A program made the translations under genes and the position numbers. The notes beneath the pieces were generated by a model. The model did not search any database. It was not told the origin of the DNA and saw nothing but the letters and a program-made list of their open reading frames with translations. This document shows positions 15,831 to 24,101 of a stretch of 44,383 bases of DNA, one piece after another (position 1 is the stretch's first letter; each line of letters opens with the position of its first letter). Source of the stretch: Candidatus Heimdallarchaeota archaeon (GTDB lineage Archaea; Asgardarchaeota; Heimdallarchaeia; Heimdallarchaeales; Kariarchaeaceae); NCBI GenBank assembly GCA_015522385.1, contig WAMJ01000183.1:1-44383 (forward strand). The letters run 5' to 3'.

Positions 15831-17066
15831 TCACTCCGAGGAGATGAGACCAGATCCAGTTACCTCAAAGACTGCCTCCATCTCTGGAAGTACCGGTGAG
15901 TCGAAGATCCTGAGAACCCTCTTCTCTCCCTTGGACTTCCTTAGGTAGAATCTTGTTCCTGCCCAGTGACCCATGATATTCCCTCCAACTGCGTTGGTTG
16001 GATCACCGAAGAACTGTGCAGGGTTGGCTTGAACCTGATTGGTCACAATAACTGCTAGACCGTAAGTGTCGGCGATCCTGTGCAGGACATTCAAGTGAGC
16101 ATTTAGTGTCTGCTGTCTCTCCGCCAAAGTTCCCCTACCTGCGTACTCCGCCCTGAAGTGGGCTGACACAGAGTCAAGGATGAGAACTCCATACTCGTCG
16201 GGCTCCCTGCCAAGGATCTCTAAGAGCTTAATGGCAACTGCCTGCTGCATATCCGAGTTCTTCACACGGGCGTACATCACGTCTTTGAGCACGTCATTGA
16301 CATCCTTGTCCCATCCTCTCTCCTCCTTGAATCTATTGGCTATTTGGATGATTCTTGGGGGAGAGAATGTTCCCTCGCTGTCGATGTAAATCGCTTTCTT
16401 ACCAATACCTCCTAGCTCCTCCGGAAGCTGAACAGTCACTGCAAGTTGGTGGCAAATTTGTGATTTCCCAGACCTGAAAGCACCGAAGAACTCATAGGTC
16501 TCCCCACTTCTGATTCCTCCCACCCCGATCTCGGAAATAAAGGTAGCGTTGTCTAGGCTCTCTGCGCCAAAGGTAAAGGCCTTAGCATTCTGCTGTTGCT
16601 CGAATACGTCAAGTGCGTTTGAGAAGAATCCTCCTCTAAAATTATCTACAATAAAGGACTGGTACTTCTGGGCAGCTGTTGTGGTAATACCATATCTTTC
16701 TTCCAATTCCTTAACCGGTGTAGTTTCAAGTATACCAATGCTCATTCCCTTGTCCCTCAAGGTCTTTGCGGTTGTAGGGCCGATTCCCTCGATGTCTTCA
16801 AGATCCATACCTGGAGTGTAGTTATCGTAGATCTCCGGGAATTGAGCAGCGATGTTTGTCTTCAATTTCTTTGCTGCAGGTCTGGTAAGACCTATCTTCT
16901 CTAGATCATCTAGTGATGCTTCCATGAGATCCTTGGGGTTATGGATTCCACCTTCATTCAGCATTTTTGCGGTCTTGGGTCCAAGTCCTTGAATTTCCTT
17001 AAGCTCTGTGTTCTTCAATTTCTCTGTCATGTTTTCGATTTCTTCTGCTTCGATCTCTACTGCCAT
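15831..17066 (-). CDS. radA: RadA recombinase with two N-terminal helix-hairpin-helix modules
   Basis: This 411-residue RecA/Rad51-family ATPase forms filaments on single-stranded DNA for strand exchange. Residues about 22-68 (IQGLGPKTAKML) and 88-135 (IEGIGPTTAKTL) are two separate helix-hairpin-helix units; archaeal RadA normally has one and is about 320-350 residues long. The polymerisation motif FxxA appears as FSNA at 148-151. Walker A is GAFRSGKS at 195-202, where most RadA proteins have a GEFGSGKT-type sequence; the essential Lys and Ser/Thr are kept. Walker B is VLILDS, and the L2 region reads VTNQVQANPAQFFGDP. The strand-exchange core looks functional. The ATG at 17066 has a TATA box about 34 bases upstream. 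Confidence 0.96.
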   Translation of the reverse strand: MAVEIEAEEIENMTEKLKNTELKEIQGLGPKTAKMLNEGGIHNPKDLMEASLDDLEKIGLTRPAAKKLKTNIAAQFPEIYDNYTPGMDLEDIEGIGPTTAKTLRDKGMSIGILETTPVKELEERYGITTTAAQKYQSFIVDNFRGGFFSNALDVFEQQQNAKAFTFGAESLDNATFISEIGVGGIRSGETYEFFGAFRSGKSQICHQLAVTVQLPEELGGIGKKAIYIDSEGTFSPPRIIQIANRFKEERGWDKDVNDVLKDVMYARVKNSDMQQAVAIKLLEILGREPDEYGVLILDSVSAHFRAEYAGRGTLAERQQTLNAHLNVLHRIADTYGLAVIVTNQVQANPAQFFGDPTNAVGGNIMGHWAGTRFYLRKSKGEKRVLRIFDSPVLPEMEAVFEVTGSGLISSE

Positions 17067-17095
17067 TTGTATCTGAAGAAAAGAGGGTTGTTCTG

Positions 17096-17104
17096 CTTAA
17101 TAAA
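17096..17104 (-). promoter_or_regulatory. TATA box of radA
   Basis: On the minus strand, TTTATTAAG (17096-17104) lies about 34 bases before the radA ATG, giving a predicted leader of only a few bases. It directly follows the hairpin at 17107-17129. Confidence 0.5.
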
Positions 17105-17106
17105 CA

Positions 17107-17129
17107 AAAAGGACGGGGAGAGTCCTTTT
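17107..17129 (-). terminator. Hairpin with T-run between NAD kinase and radA
   Basis: AAAAGGAC at 17107-17114 is the exact reverse complement of GTCCTTTT at 17122-17129, with a 7-base loop. Read on the minus strand, the hairpin is followed by a T-rich sequence (TTTTTGTTTA). It lies downstream of the NAD kinase stop and immediately upstream of the radA TATA box. It could terminate the NAD kinase transcript or be an operator for radA. Confidence 0.45.
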
Positions 17130-17269
17130 CAAGTGATGTCTCTGGAAAAAAAGAACCATGGTGGTTTGTAGTTCCATTTTTCTGTCTATTCGATTTGTAA
17201 CTGAAGATCCTTCATAATGTGACAATCTTGAATTAATGCGTTAGGAACGCCCTATACATATTTTTTAGA

Positions 17270-18217
17270 TTAATAATTTAATTTCTGAACATTGGGTTGC
17301 TCTGTGAGCTTCCTTGCTTTATCGAGGTTTGTTTCCTTGTGCATGAAGACAAATGGGACTTCGAGAGTGGAGTCCACTTCGAGCTTCTCTACCCCAAATC
17401 CCTCGACCTTACCGTCAATGACAACCTTCACCCCGAAGAGGATGTTTAGCGTCTCCTCAGCATCATGATCTTTTGGGATACCGAGTAACCTCCTTTGCTC
17501 TTGGTATGCCGTAATTGTCTCGTCGGTTATCGGGGTATTCTTGAGCTCAATATCTATGTGGATTGGCTCCCTTGGCACTATGAAGTTGGCTGCTGAGTGG
17601 ATTCCACCGACAAACATTATCTGGAGAGCGTCTTCACTAAGGTTGATCATCCCTTGGTGAGAAAGACTCCAGCCCGTTGATCCGATTGAGGAGACAACCA
17701 TCACCCCATCAGCCATCGTGTTGGTCATGGATGTTACAGATGTTCCCATACTTGGCATGGAAATTCTAAATATCGCCAATCTTGGACTACAGGATACAAA
17801 AATCTCGTTCACTGCTATAAACCTCTTCTCTCCAATGTACGTGCTCAGAACGGTTCGGTTTACCACCGTATATTTCTCTTCCAGTATCCTATTGTAGCCC
17901 TTCTTGAAGTCCCGCTCCTCAAATTTCATCTGCATCAGGTAACCCACGGACGTCGGTCGGATTATCGGGACAATTGGCTTGAGAAGATCAACTCGATTGT
18001 AGCGATCGAAGAACTCCCGTACTACCCACGCAACGCTTCCATCTCCCCCAATTGTAAAGATAAAATCACAGTGGTCGAGCACACTAGGATCTTCCAAAAC
18101 ATCAGAAAATGGAAATACTTCGACATCGGGGGTGATCTGATGGATGTAGCCCTTGACAGTCTCGAAATCCTTTTGGTAACGGCTACTTATACAGATGCCC
18201 CGAATTATGCTATCCAT
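17270..18217 (-). CDS. ATP-NAD kinase
   Basis: This 315-residue enzyme phosphorylates NAD to NADP. The NAD-kinase GGDG motif is in FIFTIGGDGSVAWVV near residues 53-67. The second conserved segment is VMVVSSIGSTGWSLSHQG, and FVGGIHSAANFIVP follows, which belong to the all-beta C-terminal domain. The C terminus (from about residue 240) is longer than in bacterial enzymes, with an extra segment around LLGIPKDHDAEETLN. The start is ATG at 18217. It is followed by radA on the same strand after a gap of about 200 bases that contains a hairpin and the radA promoter, so the two are probably separate transcripts. Confidence 0.92.
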   Translation of the reverse strand: MDSIIRGICISSRYQKDFETVKGYIHQITPDVEVFPFSDVLEDPSVLDHCDFIFTIGGDGSVAWVVREFFDRYNRVDLLKPIVPIIRPTSVGYLMQMKFEERDFKKGYNRILEEKYTVVNRTVLSTYIGEKRFIAVNEIFVSCSPRLAIFRISMPSMGTSVTSMTNTMADGVMVVSSIGSTGWSLSHQGMINLSEDALQIMFVGGIHSAANFIVPREPIHIDIELKNTPITDETITAYQEQRRLLGIPKDHDAEETLNILFGVKVVIDGKVEGFGVEKLEVDSTLEVPFVFMHKETNLDKARKLTEQPNVQKLNY

Positions 18218-18362
18218 ATTCCTTTCTGAATCTCTGGTTTTCGTTTTTGTCTTAAATTATCCCTTTCAAAATGGGACGGGAGCAATTTTTCTTCTTCATT
18301 AACCGCGAAGTGTATGCTGAATACTTGTGGGTTATGGGCATTCTACACCAATGTTGAGATGT

Positions 18363-18372
18363 CTTAAGTATA
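18363..18372 (+). promoter_or_regulatory. TATA box of the bactofilin-like gene
   Basis: CTTAAGTATA is centred about 28 bases before the ATG at 18396, consistent with a leaderless start. Confidence 0.5.
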
Positions 18373-18395
18373 GCCGATCTGTGTAATTATTTAGT

Positions 18396-19343
18396 ATGTC
18401 AGTAAAACGAAAATTACAGAAGAAATACGAAGAGGGTGAGATCTCCCAAGAAGAATACAATGACCTGCTATCCAAGCTTGACAAGTTGGGTATTGAAGTG
18501 AATGGAGAAGAGAGCCATGACATGAAGGATCTTAGGGTATCTGGTGCGCGCAGAGTCCATGGGGGCACATTTGGGAAGGTACTTGTATCCGGCAAACTCA
18601 TATCGGAAGGTGCGATCGCAACCTCCAAACTCAGAATTTCTGGTAAGGCAGAGATTGGTGATAACCTCGATGTCAGTGGGGATTCAAAGATCAGCGGGAA
18701 GGTAGAGGTCAAAGGAAATGCATCTCTTACCTCGGAATCCAAGGTCTCAGGTGGACTCAAGGTTGGTGGAGATCTCGTCAGTTCTGGTGGTATCAAGGTA
18801 TCAGGGAAGGTTATCTGTGGTGGGGATTTCATCTCGGATGACAAGGTGAAAATTACTGGGAAATTGCAGAGTCAATCAGTAAGGTCAACGAGCGATGTGA
18901 AGATCACTGGCAAGATAGAGACTCTGCAGGACGTGGTTGCCGAGACTTTTACTGCAAGATACGCAGGTGGAGAAATTGGTGGGGGGCTTATAGGGAAGAA
19001 CATCTCAATCAACATAGATGAAGTTGAGAAGAGAATCATGTCAGAGATTGAGTCTGAAGAGATCAATCATATTAGCGATTTCCCCTCTCTGGCCAAGTAC
19101 CTCGTGAAGACATTTAGGTCCATAGGACGTTCCAGCCACTTCTACTCTGGGACTCCCCCAATTTTGAGAATCAGGGGAGATGTGGAGGGAGAGACTGTAG
19201 AGATAAACCATGCGGTCATTGAAGGAGGAATAGTTGGAAACGATATTGTTATCGGTAAAGATACTGAAATTACTGGAGTTGTGAAGTACCGGTCTACAAT
19301 ATCCTGCCCTGAAAATCACAATTTTTCTGTTGAAAAGATATAA
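18396..19343 (+). CDS. SHOCT-type domain fused to bactofilin-like beta-solenoid
   Basis: This 315-residue protein starts with a short helical SHOCT-like motif (residues about 4-30: KKYEEGEISQEEYNDLLSKL), which often mediates oligomerisation. From residue about 43 to 205 it has a regular strand-turn pattern with recurring [IV][ST]G units such as VSGKLIS, ISGKAEI, VSGDSKI, ISGKVEV, VSGKVIC, ITGKLQS and ITGKIET. This is how bactofilin-type polymer-forming right-handed beta-solenoids look. A helical insert (206-250) interrupts it, and a final solenoid stretch (ILRIRGDVEGETVEINHAVIEGGIVGND) closes the protein. Bactofilins form filaments as cytoskeletal scaffolds. The gene lies 50 bases upstream of the seven-module winged-helix gene on the same strand. 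Confidence 0.8.
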   Translation: MSVKRKLQKKYEEGEISQEEYNDLLSKLDKLGIEVNGEESHDMKDLRVSGARRVHGGTFGKVLVSGKLISEGAIATSKLRISGKAEIGDNLDVSGDSKISGKVEVKGNASLTSESKVSGGLKVGGDLVSSGGIKVSGKVICGGDFISDDKVKITGKLQSQSVRSTSDVKITGKIETLQDVVAETFTARYAGGEIGGGLIGKNISINIDEVEKRIMSEIESEEINHISDFPSLAKYLVKTFRSIGRSSHFYSGTPPILRIRGDVEGETVEINHAVIEGGIVGNDIVIGKDTEITGVVKYRSTISCPENHNFSVEKI

Positions 19344-19393
19344 CTCACCTTGCCATTTTAATTCATATTGTCCGATCAGTTTATCTTCGATAA

Positions 19394-21970
19394 TTGGAAA
19401 TATGGTATTATCCGATGGACGAAACTTCTCTAACCCAGAACGAAATTAACGCTTTATCTGAAATACTTGAGGAAGCTGGCTATATGCCTGGCAAGAATCT
19501 CTCTTGGGCAGTGCTCTCCGAGACACCTGAATTCATGGTTCTGGCCTTAATTCTTGTTAACGATATGCGATCCGTTAGTACAGAGGAACTGGAGCAAGTC
19601 ATTCCCCAGTCCTTAGCAATGGTACTCTCTAACCTCGCTGCGGACGATATCATCGTCCAGTCAGCTACAACCTATCGCTGGGCATTTAGTCCACGCATAG
19701 ATCAAAGGCTAAAGTCAGCTATTGCTGTTTCTGCAGAGACTGTTGTAGAGCCTAAAGAACCACAGTCTGTCGTTCAAAGCTCTCCATCTATTGACATTCA
19801 GCTTTTTGCCATGGTCTTAGAGGGGACTTCGTACATATCAGGGGGGAGCATCAATATGGAAACCACGGAGGGAGAGATTATTCGTCTTCTACTTGAATAT
19901 AAGGCTATGGGTAATGAGGAACTGGAGAAGTACATGAGCGATTCGTCAAGCCTCTCTCTCGCCTTGTCCAATCTTCAGGCAGACATGGTCATCAAACAGA
20001 ACTCTGACTACAGCTGGAGCCTCCACCCTAATTTACTTGATAGATTTGAGGAGATCAGAAACGCAAAACAGGCCGAGATCGAGGCGAGCAAGATAGAGGC
20101 TGAGGAGATGACAAATATAGAGTCGGGAAGAATTGTCTACATAGATAATCGGGACTACCTGTACCTCATTGAGGCAATCAAGGACTCACCATATTTGGCC
20201 GATATTACCCCCTCAAAAAACCTTATTGAGATCCCCGAATTTGAGGTCCTGGCTCTTCTTTATAAACACGATAATCTGACAACCTCGGAACTCGAAAAAA
20301 TGGCTATGTCTGGCTCTTCTCTATCACTAGCGCTCTCCAACCTCAAGGCCGATCGGCTTGTGACCAATGACTTTGACACATGGAGATTGGACAGAGCTCT
20401 TACCTCGAAGATCGATGAGGTCAAACGGAGTCACACAACTGCCGCTGTCGTTAAGCAGGAAAGAGCAAAGGAGGCTGCTGAGACCTCTAAGATCGAGAGA
20501 AGGAATTTCCTAATTCGACACATACTTTCCAGTTTGGAGAGACTTGGAATACAATATACATCTAACGAAAGGTCTGCATTCGCTGTACCCGAAATCGAGA
20601 TACTTTACCACCTTGTGGAATCCGATGCCTTAACCACATCCGAATTGGAAAATCTTGTTAAGAACACCAGTTCACTATCGCTGGTCTTGTCAAATTTACA
20701 AGCGGACAGGGTAATCTCTCAGGACACGAATTACCGGTGGGTTCTAACCTCCGAAATAAAGGGTCTCATAGAGAATGCAACCAAGGAGGAGGAGAAGGTT
20801 GTACGGCAGGTTGTCCAGTCTGAGAATATTCATTCCACGGAGGCTCTTCGAGAGAAAGAGATTCTGTCTGAGAAATTGAAGCTCAGGAAGATCCTCTACT
20901 CCATGGGGGTGATAGATTCACCTGAAATACCTCTACCCGAGCTTCTCAAGCGTATTGACTTTGAGATCCTCTCAATCATCCTCCACAACCAACCTATCGA
21001 AACAGGTGAGATTGAGCAGGAGTTGTCAAGGCCTGTGCTCCTCTCCATGGAACTGTCGAATCTGGCTGCTGATGATATGATCTACTATTCCGAGGGTGAG
21101 TCGAAGTGGAGGATCAGTGTCTCCTTACAGTCGAAGTTGAGGAAGACCATCCTTGATGAGAAGGAAATAATTGCAGAATTATCAACGGTGATGGATGAGG
21201 AAAGACCAGAGGAGACAACCACAACAAAATCTTCCCTCTCTGATCTAGATAGAGAACTTGTCAGGATTCTTAGTAATTCGGGGTACCCAGTAAATTTAGA
21301 TATGGATGGTAACGATCTCAACAACGTCCCCGAATTTGCCGTGTTCAAACTTATCTGCAAGCATGGCCCTATTGACCTAAGCACTCTTACCGAGAAAACT
21401 TCAGGACTTCCAGGTCTCACCCTTACCCTCAGTAATCTCAAAGCGGATAACATAGTCATAGAGGAGAATTACCAGTATCTAGCTAACCCTTCTATAGTCC
21501 GTGGTATTGACCGACTCAAGGATACGTCATTTCAAGTTGAAAGTATTGAAGAATCTAAAGAATCGAATATAGAGAAGGAAACAGATTCTGTAGAGGTCGA
21601 GGATAAGGGGAATCCAGAGATCCAAGCAAAACTGGAAGAAGCGAAAAGAAAAGCCGAGGAGCAGAGAAAGAGGGATGCGGAAGAACGAAAACGCCTTGCC
21701 CCTTTTATTGGTGCAGTTCACCAGTTAGGTTATATAACTTCTCCCGATCTCCCCCATTCGGCCCATCTGGAGACCACAGAGTATGAGGTTCTTTTTGCGA
21801 TTTTCGAGGCTGATGGATCTACTATTGACACTATCAAACAGAGAGTCGGACACAGTTCCCCTGTCATGGTCTCACGGATGTTCAATAAGCTGGAGGCAGA
21901 CGGTGTCATCTCGATCTCCGAAGATAAGACTGTGCACCTCACTCCGAAGTTCCGTTCTCTCCTCGGCTGA
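19394..21970 (+). CDS. 858-residue protein of seven winged-helix-like modules
   Basis: I do not recognise the family, but it is a clear tandem array. Each module has the form (P)EFEVLALL - LTTSELE - SLSLALSNLxAD - short wing ending in W/Y. The SNLxAD core occurs at residues 79-84, 192-197, 315-320, 433-438, 555-560 and 680-685, and a divergent NKLEAD at 831-836. The spacing is about 113-151 residues. This resembles MarR/DtxR-type winged helices (helix, recognition helix, wing). Charged linkers separate the modules, including a coiled-coil-like Lys/Glu run before module seven (EEAKRKAEEQRKRDAEERKR, about 748-767). The start is TTG at 19394 or ATG at 19415. It follows the bactofilin-like gene by 50 bases. 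Confidence 0.75.
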   Translation: MEIWYYPMDETSLTQNEINALSEILEEAGYMPGKNLSWAVLSETPEFMVLALILVNDMRSVSTEELEQVIPQSLAMVLSNLAADDIIVQSATTYRWAFSPRIDQRLKSAIAVSAETVVEPKEPQSVVQSSPSIDIQLFAMVLEGTSYISGGSINMETTEGEIIRLLLEYKAMGNEELEKYMSDSSSLSLALSNLQADMVIKQNSDYSWSLHPNLLDRFEEIRNAKQAEIEASKIEAEEMTNIESGRIVYIDNRDYLYLIEAIKDSPYLADITPSKNLIEIPEFEVLALLYKHDNLTTSELEKMAMSGSSLSLALSNLKADRLVTNDFDTWRLDRALTSKIDEVKRSHTTAAVVKQERAKEAAETSKIERRNFLIRHILSSLERLGIQYTSNERSAFAVPEIEILYHLVESDALTTSELENLVKNTSSLSLVLSNLQADRVISQDTNYRWVLTSEIKGLIENATKEEEKVVRQVVQSENIHSTEALREKEILSEKLKLRKILYSMGVIDSPEIPLPELLKRIDFEILSIILHNQPIETGEIEQELSRPVLLSMELSNLAADDMIYYSEGESKWRISVSLQSKLRKTILDEKEIIAELSTVMDEERPEETTTTKSSLSDLDRELVRILSNSGYPVNLDMDGNDLNNVPEFAVFKLICKHGPIDLSTLTEKTSGLPGLTLTLSNLKADNIVIEENYQYLANPSIVRGIDRLKDTSFQVESIEESKESNIEKETDSVEVEDKGNPEIQAKLEEAKRKAEEQRKRDAEERKRLAPFIGAVHQLGYITSPDLPHSAHLETTEYEVLFAIFEADGSTIDTIKQRVGHSSPVMVSRMFNKLEADGVISISEDKTVHLTPKFRSLLG

Positions 21971-22004
21971 TCTCCACACTCGCAGATAGTAACGGGTGCT
22001 ATAA

Positions 22005-22013
22005 TTTTTATAA
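22005..22013 (+). promoter_or_regulatory. TATA box of the acyl-CoA synthetase gene
   Basis: TTTTTATAA is centred 26 bases before the GTG at 22035. It separates this gene from the winged-helix array gene upstream and predicts a leaderless transcript. Confidence 0.55.
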
Positions 22014-22034
22014 TTTCACAAGACCGCAGTTCCT

Positions 22035-24101
22035 GTGAGCACAGAATTAGATCCTGTTTTTAATCCCAAATCAGTCGCGATTGTCGGGATAAGCCGTCGG
22101 GAGGATTCTCTCGGTCAGAAGCTCCTCCGCAACCTCCTCTCTTTCGGGTTTTTAGGTGAGATCTATCCGGTTAACCGTAGAGCCGTTTCCATCCAAGGTC
22201 TCAAGGTCTACAAGGACTTAAAGGAGATTCCAACGGTGCCAGATATGGTCATTTCCTTCCTTCCAAGAGACTCTGTCCTGACCCTTACGGAAGAATGTGT
22301 TGCCCTTGGGGTGAGTGTTCTTCTCATCATAACAGCTGGTTTTAGGGAGAGTGGGCAGGATGGGTTTGAACTGGAGATGAAGATCAGTAAGGTCGCCCAA
22401 GAGGGGGAGCTTAGAGTGGTCGGGCCTAACTCAATGGGCGTGCTCAATGGGTATGGACCATTACTAAATGCCAGTTTCTCACCTATCCCATGTTCCAGTG
22501 GGAACATTGGTCTGATCTCGCAGTCGGGAGCACTCGGTGCTGTGATTATGCAATACGCCAATGAGCTCGGTCTAGGGTTCTCGAAGTTTGTGAGTATCGG
22601 GAACAAGTTAGATATTAATGCTAACCATCTATTGGAATACTACTCTAAGGATACACACACTAAGGTAATTCTCTGCTACATGGAGTCCTTCGCAGATCCT
22701 CATGCATTTCTCAAAATAGCGAGGGATGTGGCCAAAGACAAACCCATCGTCATGGTCAAGAGCGGCACTACCGCTCAGGGGTCAAAAGCTGCCATGTCCC
22801 ACACAGGTGCTCTTGCTGGAAATGACAAGATAACTGATGCTGCTCTCGCATCCTGCGGGGTCATAAGGACGAAGACTATTAAGGACATGGTGGATGTGAG
22901 CTTGGGTCTACAGAAGTCCCCTCTCCCCAGTGGAAGAAAAGTGGCAATCGTCTCAAATGCAGGAGGACCTGGTACGCTCACCACTGATTTTGCAGTCGAT
23001 CATGATCTGGAAATAGCAGAGCTATCATCTGAGACCCTTACTGGATTAATGGATATCCTCCCACCTGAGGCTACAGTCAGCAATCCAGTGGACATCCTCC
23101 CATCTGCTGATTCATCGGTGTACAAGGAGGTGACCGCATTGCTCCTGAACGATCCCAATGTAGATTCTGTGATAGTGCTTGCCCTCCCCCCGGTCCTCAT
23201 ACAGCTCCAAGATATACTTGACGTGCTTACAGAGCTGAAAGTTGTCTCCACAAAACCTTTAATCTGTGTAGCAATGGGATGCGAAGAAGAGCTAGATCCC
23301 TACCCTGATACCCCGTTCCCTGTTTATAGATACCCTATTACTGCGGGGATGGTTCTTTCCCACATCGTGAGGTATGCCGAATGGCTATCCAGAGACAGTA
23401 ATGTCGAGGTGAAGCCCTCACATCCACACCCACTTCTAGAGGCAAACAGGGGGAAAACGCTGGATCAAAGTATTGTTGCGAAAGTTCTGCAGGACTACGG
23501 ATTCACACTTCCCAAACAGGGTGTTGCAGGAAATCTAAATGAGGTTCTTGAGGTTGCGACCAATGTCGGGTATCCATTAGTAATCAAACTGGCATCCGTA
23601 ACACTTAGTCACAAATCTGAGCACGAGGGTGTTTTCCTCAATGTGAAGACGGAGGATGACCTTATACGTGTGTACGAGAGGATCCAGAATATTTACATCG
23701 AAAACAATGTGAGCGACGATGACAGGGATGTCCTGATTCAGGAGTACATCATCAAGGGCATCGAGGTTGTACTTGGAGTCGTCAAGGATCCTGTCTTCGG
23801 ACATGCTGTTATGGTAGGTTCAGGTGGGACGCTCGTCGAATTGCTCGATGACATCATCTTCCTTTCAGTCCCATTCCAGAGCGATGACGTAATGTCCAAA
23901 CTCTCATCTCTAAAAGTCTACCAGTTACTGGAGGGCTACCGTGGGGATGCAGGGGGTGATGTAGAGGGGTTAATTTCTCAAATCATGCAGCTTCAGCAAC
24001 TGGTGCTGGATAATCCTTTTCTTGAGGAAATGGATATCAATCCCCTTATCAGCCTCCCTCAGAGAAACATCGTAGTCGACGCCAGAATCAAGCTCTCTTA
24101 G
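22035..24101 (+). CDS. Acyl-CoA synthetase, ADP-forming (fused alpha and beta subunits)
   Basis: This 688-residue enzyme converts acyl-CoA, ADP and phosphate to acid, CoA and ATP (or the reverse). Residues 1 to about 130 form the CoA-binding domain (VAIVGISRREDSLGQKLL, then YPVNRR). The succinyl-CoA-ligase-like domains follow, with IGLISQSGALG and the phosphohistidine region KAAMSHTGALAGND. The C-terminal half (from about 470) is the ATP-grasp domain, with YPLVIKLAS, SHKSEHEGV, MVGSGGTLVELLDD and the metal-site end EEMDINPLI. The fusion of both subunits is common in archaea. Acetate, branched or aryl acids are possible substrates; the sequence does not decide. Its end overlaps the convergent VWA gene by 14 bases. 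Confidence 0.93.
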   Translation: MSTELDPVFNPKSVAIVGISRREDSLGQKLLRNLLSFGFLGEIYPVNRRAVSIQGLKVYKDLKEIPTVPDMVISFLPRDSVLTLTEECVALGVSVLLIITAGFRESGQDGFELEMKISKVAQEGELRVVGPNSMGVLNGYGPLLNASFSPIPCSSGNIGLISQSGALGAVIMQYANELGLGFSKFVSIGNKLDINANHLLEYYSKDTHTKVILCYMESFADPHAFLKIARDVAKDKPIVMVKSGTTAQGSKAAMSHTGALAGNDKITDAALASCGVIRTKTIKDMVDVSLGLQKSPLPSGRKVAIVSNAGGPGTLTTDFAVDHDLEIAELSSETLTGLMDILPPEATVSNPVDILPSADSSVYKEVTALLLNDPNVDSVIVLALPPVLIQLQDILDVLTELKVVSTKPLICVAMGCEEELDPYPDTPFPVYRYPITAGMVLSHIVRYAEWLSRDSNVEVKPSHPHPLLEANRGKTLDQSIVAKVLQDYGFTLPKQGVAGNLNEVLEVATNVGYPLVIKLASVTLSHKSEHEGVFLNVKTEDDLIRVYERIQNIYIENNVSDDDRDVLIQEYIIKGIEVVLGVVKDPVFGHAVMVGSGGTLVELLDDIIFLSVPFQSDDVMSKLSSLKVYQLLEGYRGDAGGDVEGLISQIMQLQQLVLDNPFLEEMDINPLISLPQRNIVVDARIKLS

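Noticed and set aside
18332..18844. Minus-strand frame of 170 codons, Pro/Ser/Thr-rich
   Set aside because: It mirrors the repetitive bactofilin-like coding sequence on the plus strand; the periodic composition follows from that gene.
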